DNA of 14,830 bases, taken from contig CAMLEX010000026.1 in the NCBI GenBank assembly GCA_946479055.1, positions 1-14,830 on the forward strand. Reading direction: 5' to 3'. The notes beneath the pieces were generated by a model. It worked only from the letters and a program-made list of their open reading frames with translations, was not told the DNA's origin and made no database searches. This document shows positions 7,381 to 14,745 of this stretch, piece after piece. Source of the DNA: an uncultured Bacteroidota bacterium (GTDB taxonomy: Bacteria > Bacteroidota > Bacteroidia > Chitinophagales > Chitinophagaceae). A program made the position numbers and the translations under genes. Within the stretch, counting starts at the first letter, position 1; the number at the start of each line of letters is the position of its first letter.

Positions 7381-9515
7381 TTGTCGAACAAAATTTTGTC
7401 TACTATCTTTCCAGGAGAAATTTTTTTCATCTCCTTTTTTATAAAGAGGTTATCGTTAACCCAGCTTCTCTCCCACTCAAAAAAATCAGGCGCTTCGGGC
7501 TGTTTCCCTTTCATTTGCTTACGCAAATAATCAAAATATATTTCCCAGCGCTTTTTGTAAAAACTATTCATCATACCACTCCATTCTTTGTAAGCATATT
7601 CATGCAGGTAATCTTCCTTACGATTATGTTCTCCCCAATAAGTGATCAGCATCATCAGATTCAGCATGTTGTTTGTCTTTTCTTTTTCCGTATGTCCGGC
7701 ATTCACCGCCTGTTGCTGCCAGGTGCTTAACCTGTAATAAGGATGTGTATTTAACAAAGTATCTGTCAGGTCACATAGTTGTAAAAATTGGCTTGCTGCC
7801 TTATCAAAAATCATCCTATTTTTTTCGTTGTATGCCGTAACTATATTGGCAAATACAGTATCTGCGTTATTGGCCAATACCTGTCTTGATAAATCGACCA
7901 GGTCAATATGGTAAGTATCGCTTGTTTTGAATGAGGAAGCTGCTTTTGCAAACAATCGCACTGCTTTTGAAAAGAGTTCTATATCATAACCCTTTTTTAA
8001 TGTACCCCAGCTCGAGACAGATTTGATTTGTAAAGCAGGTCTTGCACATAGAATATTCTCAGGCGGGCCTTCCTGGTAACCCGGGATACTGTTGTATACA
8101 GTTTGCAAGAATAACTTCCAGGCATCAACTACATCTGCATTGTACTTTCCGTACCTGTATACAGTAAATGCTTTGATCCATTCTTCTATATTCACATGCT
8201 CTTTATGCCAGCCCAACTCCAGCATAATATCATATGAAACGGGATTGTTATTAAGACCTTCGGGCATAATGCCACATCCTTTCATGTATTGCCCCCATTC
8301 ACTGTTCTTTGCACGATAAGATTCATCAGCATACCGTTGCAGTTTACCAAACAAGCCGGGTCTTTCACCATAATTGTTTACCATGCACCAGATAAACGGC
8401 GTGCCTTCGTAAGCATTCCTTATTTCCCAATTGTTGGTTACTTCACCAAACAGTTCCTGTACAAGAATATCCGACTTATTAAGATTAACCAGCATGGCTT
8501 TTTTAGGATTGTCCTGCCATCCCTGCAACACCCATATAGCGCCGGGAAAATATTGTTGCATCATTTGTTGAATAGCTGTGCCTGCTTTACCCAGGTCCAC
8601 TCCTTCTGTTATACCACCTTCATGAAAGGGATCGCCTGAAAAGAAGTGAATATCCCTGCCATACAATTTCTGTGTCTCTTCATAAAATATGCAGGCAACA
8701 CGAGTAAAAGCAGTATCAGTAGGGTCAAGTATATCCGGTCGTACAAAAGCGCCCCAGTTACCTTGTGCGATAATATGTGCTTTGGTTTTGCTTTTTAAGG
8801 TGGAAGGCACCATCCCATAAAAACCCGGCATTACAGGTTCTATACCTAACGACTGCATCCGTGCAATCATTTTCTGAACAAGTTTTTTCCTGTTATCGAT
8901 TTGTGTTTGCGGCATTGCGCCACCCCATCCCTGTATATTGCCCATCAGCCACCATGCATTATAAGCAGGGCCCGTTATGTAATCATTGATCTCCTTTTCT
9001 GTATAGCCCAGCCTTCTTAAAACATTTTGCCATACCGCTTCTTCTCCATTCGCCACCAGCATCGCATTTACACCATTCAATGCCATCCAGTCCAGTTCAT
9101 GTTCCCAATCTTTCCAGGTATAAAAACTCATGGTGTAATTATAGGTGCAATAATTCAACGCATACCTGTATTGTGCAACAGCATTTATTTTTACCGGCTC
9201 TTTTACAACAGGCAATGGATATACTGCGGAAAGGTTATCACCCATATGACTCATTGAACGGTGACAATAATATTTCAGGTACCAGTTAAGACCAACCGCT
9301 GCGGCGTTTTCACCGGATGCTTTTATAACAACCTGTTTATTTTTTGTCACCAGTTCAAAGACATCGTTTGAATTTTCATTATTTATTTTTTCAAAAACAA
9401 TATGCTTATCAAGCCAGGGAATTCTCCTGTGCATTAATTCTTTTACAGCATCAAAATCCCCCGCGAATAATTGGAGCGGTAATACCAGGAACAGTAAATA
9501 AAGTCGTTTGTGCAT
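7377..9515 (-). CDS. Alpha-N-acetylglucosaminidase, glycoside hydrolase family 89
   Basis: This 712-residue homologue of human NAGLU should release terminal alpha-GlcNAc. A Sec signal peptide (MHKRLYLLFLVLPLQLFAG) is followed by a small alpha/beta N-domain (about 20-100), the catalytic barrel (about 110-430) and an all-helical C-domain (about 440-700). Family blocks are clear: YRYALNYCTYNYTMSFYTW (116-134), WEHELDWMALNGVN (137-150), EEAVWQNVLRRLGY (158-171) and GNIQGWGG (192-199). The two catalytic Glu are E299 in SGDPFHEGG (expected acid/base) and E419 in GIMPEG (expected nucleophile). Their 120-residue spacing fits the family. Bacterial GH89 enzymes attack GlcNAc alpha-1,4-Gal of gastric-type mucin, and GH89 also acts on heparan-type ends. 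It lies about 100 bases downstream of the second beta-helix gene and is followed by a terminator. All family landmarks are present, so it should be active. Confidence 0.96.
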   Translation of the reverse strand: MHKRLYLLFLVLPLQLFAGDFDAVKELMHRRIPWLDKHIVFEKINNENSNDVFELVTKNKQVVIKASGENAAAVGLNWYLKYYCHRSMSHMGDNLSAVYPLPVVKEPVKINAVAQYRYALNYCTYNYTMSFYTWKDWEHELDWMALNGVNAMLVANGEEAVWQNVLRRLGYTEKEINDYITGPAYNAWWLMGNIQGWGGAMPQTQIDNRKKLVQKMIARMQSLGIEPVMPGFYGMVPSTLKSKTKAHIIAQGNWGAFVRPDILDPTDTAFTRVACIFYEETQKLYGRDIHFFSGDPFHEGGITEGVDLGKAGTAIQQMMQQYFPGAIWVLQGWQDNPKKAMLVNLNKSDILVQELFGEVTNNWEIRNAYEGTPFIWCMVNNYGERPGLFGKLQRYADESYRAKNSEWGQYMKGCGIMPEGLNNNPVSYDIMLELGWHKEHVNIEEWIKAFTVYRYGKYNADVVDAWKLFLQTVYNSIPGYQEGPPENILCARPALQIKSVSSWGTLKKGYDIELFSKAVRLFAKAASSFKTSDTYHIDLVDLSRQVLANNADTVFANIVTAYNEKNRMIFDKAASQFLQLCDLTDTLLNTHPYYRLSTWQQQAVNAGHTEKEKTNNMLNLMMLITYWGEHNRKEDYLHEYAYKEWSGMMNSFYKKRWEIYFDYLRKQMKGKQPEAPDFFEWERSWVNDNLFIKKEMKKISPGKIVDKILFDK

Positions 9516-9613
9516 TTTTAATCGCTATTGTTTTTCTTACTTTAGTTGATATAATTCTTTAGGAGAAAGTATAAGTGCTGCTATTTAACTTTTGCTTCGA
9601 ATCTTTGTCCATG

Positions 9614-11167
9614 TTACTGTTGCGCCCCTTTACTTATTTTATTATTTACAATTCTTAAATTCCTGTCTATGTCTGTGCTGCCATTTATATCTGTCGAAAT
9701 AACAACGCCACTGTTCTTTGCAGGAGAAACAGCCTGGATATGCAGATCGGGTGAAGATACACTTGCCAATAAAGGGTTAATACCATTTGTAGAATTGGCA
9801 TCTCCGCCGCATGCCGTTTTCCATGCATTATAATCAGTGTAGTCAATTCCATCCCAGATCCATTTAGTAGCACCAGTAGTATAATAAAGATTGTAATCAA
9901 TAATATTATTGCTGCCAGTTGCTGTGTACTTGTGTATGAATATATCATCCTGTCCGGCACAAATGATATTGTTCTTTATAACATTGTTTGTGCAATTTTC
10001 TGTAAGCCGTATTTCGCCTTCTATTTCTCCGAAAGCTCCTTTTACAGCGTTATTAAAAAGAAGCGTATTGTTTACAACATAGCAGTTCCTGGTGCCCCCG
10101 GTTGTGTAATTCAAATAATCACCCATATAGATACCTGTACGATAGCAGTTGTAAACAAAATTGTTCCGTACAATACAATCCTTTGTAGCAAGCTTGTTAC
10201 TTTCACTTACAAGACCAATGCCCCTGTCGCAGTTATACACTTTATTTCTCTCCACAATAGTATTTGCACCACCACAAACATATATGGCAATGGCACCATA
10301 AGACGAAGTGCCCCACACATCCGGGCTTCTGGTATGGCTGTTGTTATACACTTCATTATCGCTTACTACACCATTGCGTGCATAATTGGTTGCTATATTT
10401 CCGGATGGATTCAAATTATCACCCCCGGCAATGATGATCCCTATATTTTCAATGTCATAGATTTTGTTATGGCTGATAGTAAAGCCATCTATATTTCCCG
10501 CCAGTGTTACAGATTCACTGGTGCCAGTTTGCGTATCATGAACAGTACATCCTGTAATCATAAGGTTCGTAATGGCGGATGTTCCGTTTCCCAATACGAG
10601 TATGGCATGAGCACTCCGCCAGTTGTTTAAACTTGCATTGCTCTTTATATTGTAGATATTACAATTCTTAATGGTGATATCATGAGAGTTCCCACTAATG
10701 ACTATACCTTCGGGATCAGTATTAAATGCTGAAGAAATAAGATTGCAAATATCAAAACCTTCGATTGTTATGTAACGCACATTACTAAGTGTAATCAATG
10801 CCTGCCATCCTGTAATGGTAATATTGCTGCCATCAATTACCGGCTTCTCGCCGGGATATGCCTTTACTATAATGTTTTTTTCAGATGTCCCTGACTTTAA
10901 AAAATTTATTTGTTCATAATAAGTTCCACCTCTTACCAATACAGTATCACCTGCGACAACTTTGCCCAATGCTGTATTAATATTTTTAAACGGTGCATTA
11001 CTGGTTCCGGCATTTGCATCACTGCCGTTTATTGATACATAATACGTGTGTGTATTATTATTGGGACTTACTGTCCGTGGATCAGTTTTGGTTTTTGAGC
11101 ACCCCAATACAAACTGAAAAATACACAGGAATAAAATGATCAATTTTAATTTTCTTTTTATACTCAT
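9614..11167 (-). CDS. Right-handed parallel beta-helix lipoprotein (DUF1565-like), paralogue A
   Basis: This 517-residue protein has a lipoprotein signal (basic MSIKRKLK, hydrophobic core, lipobox VLGC with C23). A DUF1565-like start (about 40-85: THTYYVSINGSDANAGT, GDTVLVRGGTYYE) leads into many short repeats of the form NNxIxNxxxxGI (about 120-440), which build a parallel beta-helix. The same fold serves polysaccharide lyases (for example PL6), epimerases and some hydrolases. I cannot assign catalytic residues by eye, so a lyase, an epimerase or a binding protein are all possible. It is tethered to the outer membrane or surface by lipid. The neighbouring upstream gene is a paralogue of roughly 60% identity by eye, but the last 48 codons of the two are almost identical in DNA. 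The position inside the PUL suggests it works on the same glycan. Confidence 0.88.
   Translation of the reverse strand: MSIKRKLKLIILFLCIFQFVLGCSKTKTDPRTVSPNNNTHTYYVSINGSDANAGTSNAPFKNINTALGKVVAGDTVLVRGGTYYEQINFLKSGTSEKNIIVKAYPGEKPVIDGSNITITGWQALITLSNVRYITIEGFDICNLISSAFNTDPEGIVISGNSHDITIKNCNIYNIKSNASLNNWRSAHAILVLGNGTSAITNLMITGCTVHDTQTGTSESVTLAGNIDGFTISHNKIYDIENIGIIIAGGDNLNPSGNIATNYARNGVVSDNEVYNNSHTRSPDVWGTSSYGAIAIYVCGGANTIVERNKVYNCDRGIGLVSESNKLATKDCIVRNNFVYNCYRTGIYMGDYLNYTTGGTRNCYVVNNTLLFNNAVKGAFGEIEGEIRLTENCTNNVIKNNIICAGQDDIFIHKYTATGSNNIIDYNLYYTTGATKWIWDGIDYTDYNAWKTACGGDANSTNGINPLLASVSSPDLHIQAVSPAKNSGVVISTDINGSTDIDRNLRIVNNKISKGAQQ
9633..9757. repeat. 125-bp exact direct repeat, copy 1 (3' end of beta-helix gene A)
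   Basis: These 125 bases are identical to 11317-11441. Including the stop codon, 142 of the 144 terminal bases of the two genes match, after which the sequences diverge abruptly. The repeat encodes the C-terminal segment SSPDLHIQAVSP through KISKGAQQ. It suggests recent gene conversion or recombination between the paralogues. Confidence 0.95.
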
Positions 11168-11172
11168 ATTTT

Positions 11173-11230
11173 TTTTATGAACTCAACTGCATACTACCAT
11201 GATGCTTTTCCTGCGCCGCTTTGCCACCCT
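11173..11230. repeat. Diverged copy of the MITE-like arm between the two beta-helix genes
   Basis: TTTTATGAAC (11173-11182) is followed by CAACTG, then CTAC, GCTT and TGCGCCGC. This matches the order and spacing of the left arm of the element near susD (14364-14412), at about three quarters identity by eye. The central hairpins of that element are missing here, so it looks like a solitary, degraded end. Confidence 0.4.
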
Positions 11231-11297
11231 GTATTAGCTCCGTCACCCTAAGGAATCTCATCAGCATGGCTTAGAGGGCCATCATCGTAGTTCAAAC

Positions 11298-12950
11298 TTA
11301 TTGTTGCGCCCCTTTGCTTATTTTATTATTTACAATTCTTAAATTCCTGTCTATGTCTGTGCTGCCATTTATATCTGTCGAAATAACAACGCCACTGTTC
11401 TTTGCAGGAGAAACAGCCTGGATATGCAGATCGGGTGAAGACGTATTTGTTAATAAAGGGTCAATACCATTGGTTGAATTGGCATCTCCGCCGCAAGCTG
11501 TTTTCCATGCAGCATAATCTGCATATTCCACGCCGTTCCATATCCATTTAGCAGTGCCGGTTGTGTAGTAAAGGTTATGATCAATGATATTGTTGCTTCC
11601 TGTTGAGGTGTATTTATGTATAAACACATCATTTTCGGGTCTTGCATACACAATATTATTCTTAATGGTATTGTTGTTACAGTTCTCCGTAAGTCTTATC
11701 TCACCTTCCACTTCACCAAAGGCACCCGGCTCCCGGTTGTTATAAAAAACCGTGTTATTTACAACAGCGCAGTTATTGGTACCGCCTGTTGTGTAGTTAA
11801 GATAGCCGCCGAGATAGATACCTGTACGCCAGCAATTATAGACAAAATTGTTTCTTACAATACAGTTCTCTGTTGGATAAGCATCGTTCTCACTAACAAT
11901 ACCGATCCCCCTGTCGGCTTCATGCACTTTGTTTCTTTCAATGATAATATTTCTTGCACCATCAACATAAATACCGATAGCACCATGGCCATGCGCACCA
12001 CCAACAGGACCCGTTGTCATATCGATATTATAAATTTCATTATCGCTGATAATACCGTTACGGGCATAATTAAATGCTGGTGTACTATTTGCCCAATATC
12101 CGCCTGCCGCATCAATGCCTATATTTTCTGCATTGTAGATTTTATTTCTTTGGATGATAAACCCATCCACATACCCATTGATGGTAAGGTTTTCACTGTA
12201 GCCTGTATTGCAATCGTGAATTTCATTGTCTTCTACCAGAATATTTTTCATGGGCACACTTGTATTGCCAATGATCTCAATACCATGACCACTTCTTCCA
12301 TCAGCAGGCGCAACATTGTGCTCTATGTTGTATATTTTATTTCTTCTCACCGTAATATTTCCTGAGCCGTTATTTACTAATATCCCGTTTATATTAACCC
12401 ATGGTGTACTGCTTTTATAATTACAAACATCAAAGCCTTCAAAAACAATATAGTTCACATTGCTGATGGTAACCAGCGCCTCCTTGCCGGTAATAGAAAG
12501 ACCTGTACCATCGATAACCGGTTTTTCGCCGGTGTAGGATTTCAACGTGATGTATTTATCCAGTCTGCCTGATTTTGGAAAAGACACTTTCTCATAATAG
12601 GTTCCTGTTCTTACAATTACTGTATCGCCTGGATTAGCTTTGCTCAGCGCTGTATTAATTCCCCGCAAGGGATTATTGATGGTTCCTGCATTTGCATCGC
12701 CGCCACCGGGGGATACATAATAAGTGTGTGTTGTATTTGTATTGTTGCCGGTTGATAAAAGCATGGCACTTTTCTTGCTGCAGGCTGTCGCCATAATCAT
12801 ACAGAAAAAAAATCCTGTGTATGATAAATGAAACTGCCTGCGCAGGCGAGCCAACAGAACCTTGATAACCGTATGAGAGTCCGGCACAAAAAAAATAACA
12901 AAAGATAATTTGTTTTGCATAAAAATGAGAAAGCGTAATGAGGACAGCAA
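11298..12950 (-). CDS. Right-handed parallel beta-helix lipoprotein (DUF1565-like), paralogue B
   Basis: This is the paralogue of the next gene downstream, with the same plan: a DUF1565-like entry (THTYYVSPGGGDANAGT, GDTVIVRTGTYYE), beta-helix coils rich in NNxI, NxIxN and RGIGIVSEN motifs, and an identical C-terminal tail. The lipobox is MATAC with C57 of the 550-residue frame. That is unusually far from the ATG at 12950, and the first 30 residues do not look like a signal peptide. A start at TTG 12852-12854 would give MARLRRQFHLSYTGFFFCMI, a normal lipoprotein signal, so the true start is probably later than 12950. The ATG at 12950 lies 24 bases after the stop of the IPT/NHL gene, consistent with one operon. 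Activity is unassigned; a lyase or a glycan-binding role fits the PUL setting. The two copies may have split substrate preferences. Confidence 0.87.
   Translation of the reverse strand: MLSSLRFLIFMQNKLSFVIFFVPDSHTVIKVLLARLRRQFHLSYTGFFFCMIMATACSKKSAMLLSTGNNTNTTHTYYVSPGGGDANAGTINNPLRGINTALSKANPGDTVIVRTGTYYEKVSFPKSGRLDKYITLKSYTGEKPVIDGTGLSITGKEALVTISNVNYIVFEGFDVCNYKSSTPWVNINGILVNNGSGNITVRRNKIYNIEHNVAPADGRSGHGIEIIGNTSVPMKNILVEDNEIHDCNTGYSENLTINGYVDGFIIQRNKIYNAENIGIDAAGGYWANSTPAFNYARNGIISDNEIYNIDMTTGPVGGAHGHGAIGIYVDGARNIIIERNKVHEADRGIGIVSENDAYPTENCIVRNNFVYNCWRTGIYLGGYLNYTTGGTNNCAVVNNTVFYNNREPGAFGEVEGEIRLTENCNNNTIKNNIVYARPENDVFIHKYTSTGSNNIIDHNLYYTTGTAKWIWNGVEYADYAAWKTACGGDANSTNGIDPLLTNTSSPDLHIQAVSPAKNSGVVISTDINGSTDIDRNLRIVNNKISKGAQQ
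11317..11441. repeat. 125-bp exact direct repeat, copy 2 (3' end of beta-helix gene B)
   Basis: Identical to 9633-9757 over all 125 bases, with an abrupt loss of identity at 11442. See copy 1. Confidence 0.95.
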
Positions 12951-12974
12951 CGGTCACTCTGTGCTATATATTTT

Positions 12975-14291
12975 TTATTCTGATACTATTTTTCTTATCC
13001 TGTTATTGTTTTTATCCAGCACGTACACGGTGCCATTTTTATCAACAGCAACACCTGTCGGCGCACTGAATGCCGCAGCTTCACCTATGGCATCGGAATA
13101 ACCTGCACTGTTGCTACCCGCAAAAGTGCTTACATCCCATGTACCGTTTTTGATGTAACGTACCGATTGATCTGTATTGTAAGTGCCGCCATCCCATGTA
13201 CCGTTACCGGCGATATAAAGATTGCCGTCTTCGTCAACCGCAAGGCCCCAGGGATGATCGAATTTTGCAGCTGTACCCTTTGCATTTACATAACCTCCGG
13301 CCCCTTGCGTACCAGCAATGATATTGTTCTCCCAGCTGCCTCCTGTAAATTTTCTTATCACATTTTCACCGTTAACCGATACATACAAATTGCCGGCATT
13401 ATCAAAGTCTATACCCGCTGGATAATTGAGACCAGTAATTACAGGAGAAGCATTCCACTGGGAAGAAAGCTGGTATACATTAGCACTGCCATCGCAACTG
13501 GAATAATATACATGCCCGGTTGTTTTATCTATAGCTACACTCCAGGGCGCCTGCCCTCCCCATGCCCAGGTCACAGCATTACCGTCGGGTGATATTTTTC
13601 TAATGTCCCAGTTACCCGGGTCAACCGAATATATATTTCCATCTGCGTCGAGAGCTACATCATAAGGAAGACTGAATTTCGCAGCAGTACCCTGACCATC
13701 TGCATAACCGGAACTATTTGGATTGCCTGCAAACGTGGTTACATTTCCAAGGCTATCTATTTTCCTGATACAATGGTTACCTGGATCCGCAACATATACA
13801 TTCAGGTTATCATCAACAGCCAGTCCCATACTCCTGTACCATACTTCCCCATTAAAATTGAACATGGCATCTGCTCCCGAGCCGTTGGCAAAGCCTGCCG
13901 TGCCATTGCCTGCCAGTGTAGTAACTGTTCTTGTAAATACATAATTAAATACTCCGGAACTTACTGCACTGTCGCTTCCTATTTTTACGATCACATTTCC
14001 GCTGCCGCATTTTTTGGGTACAACAGCCATGATCTGGCTACCGTTCGCACCTATTACCGCCAATTTATTGCCATTAATGGTTACATTGATCTGTGATGTA
14101 TCCATCGAAAAATTAGAACCGGTTATCAATATTTCCGTGCCCCCGCCACCTTGCTTCGCGATAAAGTCTTCAATGGTCATCGCAGCACCTGCAGTATGTG
14201 TAAAGCCTTTATCTTTTTTGCAGCTAATAAAAATTGCCATAACAGCAAAGAAGCCAAACAATAAGTGAAGATTTTTTTTATTACTTATCAT
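12975..14291 (-). CDS. IPT/TIG domain plus NHL-repeat propeller lipoprotein, probable surface glycan-binding protein
   Basis: This 438-residue protein has a lipoprotein signal (MISNKKN, hydrophobic core, lipobox FISC with C24). Residues about 36-118 form an IPT/TIG immunoglobulin-like domain (ILITGSNFSMDTSQINVTIN, and VPKKCGSGNVIVKIG). From about 122 to the end there are NHL repeats with recurring T(L/F)AGN...GxxGxA..F and GxAVDxxGNxYVAD units, for example GLAVDDNLNVYVADPGNHCI and GVAVDKNGTVYVLDKNNNRI, which should fold into a beta-propeller. Proteins of this make-up directly follow susD in many Bacteroidota PULs, where they act as SusE/F-like surface glycan-binding proteins. No enzyme motif is seen. 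It is separated from susD by a 450-base gap holding a MITE-like element. The ATG at 14291 gives a standard signal peptide directly. Confidence 0.88.
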   Translation of the reverse strand: MISNKKNLHLLFGFFAVMAIFISCKKDKGFTHTAGAAMTIEDFIAKQGGGGTEILITGSNFSMDTSQINVTINGNKLAVIGANGSQIMAVVPKKCGSGNVIVKIGSDSAVSSGVFNYVFTRTVTTLAGNGTAGFANGSGADAMFNFNGEVWYRSMGLAVDDNLNVYVADPGNHCIRKIDSLGNVTTFAGNPNSSGYADGQGTAAKFSLPYDVALDADGNIYSVDPGNWDIRKISPDGNAVTWAWGGQAPWSVAIDKTTGHVYYSSCDGSANVYQLSSQWNASPVITGLNYPAGIDFDNAGNLYVSVNGENVIRKFTGGSWENNIIAGTQGAGGYVNAKGTAAKFDHPWGLAVDEDGNLYIAGNGTWDGGTYNTDQSVRYIKNGTWDVSTFAGSNSAGYSDAIGEAAAFSAPTGVAVDKNGTVYVLDKNNNRIRKIVSE

Positions 14292-14363
14292 AACTGTTAG
14301 TTGTGATTTGGAAAATATTTTTAAAAAATTGTTATTACAAAAGCAACATTTAGTTCGTGTTTA

Positions 14364-14727
14364 TTTTATGAACCCAACTGTATTGCTACTATTAAGCTTC
14401 CGTTGCGTCGCACTCTTATGCGTTCTTTTCGCTTTTGAGCTAAGTGCAACACCTAAGCTGTTTCATACCTCTTGTTATACGTTACATAGGATAAAAATGT
14501 GCGTTGTTATTATTCAACCCCTTTGGGGTTGACATATCCCGCCATATCCACACCCCGGATTGCATCCGGGGCTATTAACATTATAGCCCTTCAGGCTATT
14601 GTATAATTTTATCCAATTTGTACTATAAGACCATGCGTCGGTTGTTCTTTTGATGCCACACATTACAATAGTACAAGAGTGCGACGCAACCGGGATGCCA
14701 TGAAAAACTATTGCCGGGCTCATAAAA
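14364..14727. mobile_element. MITE-like inverted-repeat element
   Basis: A perfect 16-bp inverted repeat, GTTGCGTCGCACTCTT (14402-14417) against 14675-14690, is flanked symmetrically on the outside by a second pair: TTTTATGAACCC (14364-14375) and the reverse complement of 14716-14727 (11 of 12 match). The outer-to-inner distances are 38 and 37 bases. No transposase is encoded, and the size and architecture fit a miniature inverted-repeat element. No clear target-site duplication is visible. Arm-like sequences recur at 11173-11230 and 3621-3715. Confidence 0.6.
14515..14599. repeat. Cluster of three hairpins inside the MITE-like element
   Basis: Three short perfect stems follow each other: CAACCCC-TTT-GGGGTTG (14515-14531), CCCCGGA-TTGCA-TCCGGGG (14553-14571) and ATAGCC-CTTCA-GGCTAT (14583-14599). 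This resembles REP-like palindromic units scattered in many Bacteroidota genomes. If transcribed, the region would fold strongly and could influence transcript processing downstream of susD. Confidence 0.7.
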
Positions 14728-14745
14728 AACTGAATGAATTTAAAA

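Larger units (their letters stand above)
14292..14745. other. Gene-free gap between susD and the IPT/NHL gene
   Basis: This gap of about 450 bases contains no credible gene. It is mostly filled by the MITE-like inverted-repeat element (14364-14727). The leader of the IPT/NHL gene occupies 14292-14363, and 18 bases separate the element from the susD stop. Confidence 0.7.

Noticed and set aside
9932..10630. Plus-strand open frame of 232 codons inside beta-helix gene A
   Set aside because: It is antisense to a clearly coding gene with a lipoprotein signal and repeats. Its length comes from the low frequency of antisense stops in Asn/Ile/Thr-rich beta-helix codons, and a similar shadow occurs at the equivalent place in the paralogue.
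11616..12365. Plus-strand open frame of 249 codons inside beta-helix gene B
   Set aside because: Same reasoning as for its counterpart in gene A. It has no signal, no family resemblance and no promoter.
12836..12847. Palindrome GCCTGCGCAGGC near the start of beta-helix gene B as an operator
   Set aside because: It probably lies inside the coding sequence after the likely TTG start. A 12-bp palindrome is short, and no promoter elements are visible around it.
14308..14532. Plus-strand open frame of 74 codons in the susD to IPT/NHL gap
   Set aside because: It lies inside the inverted-repeat element, has Cys-rich and Leu-rich chance composition, and no supporting signal.
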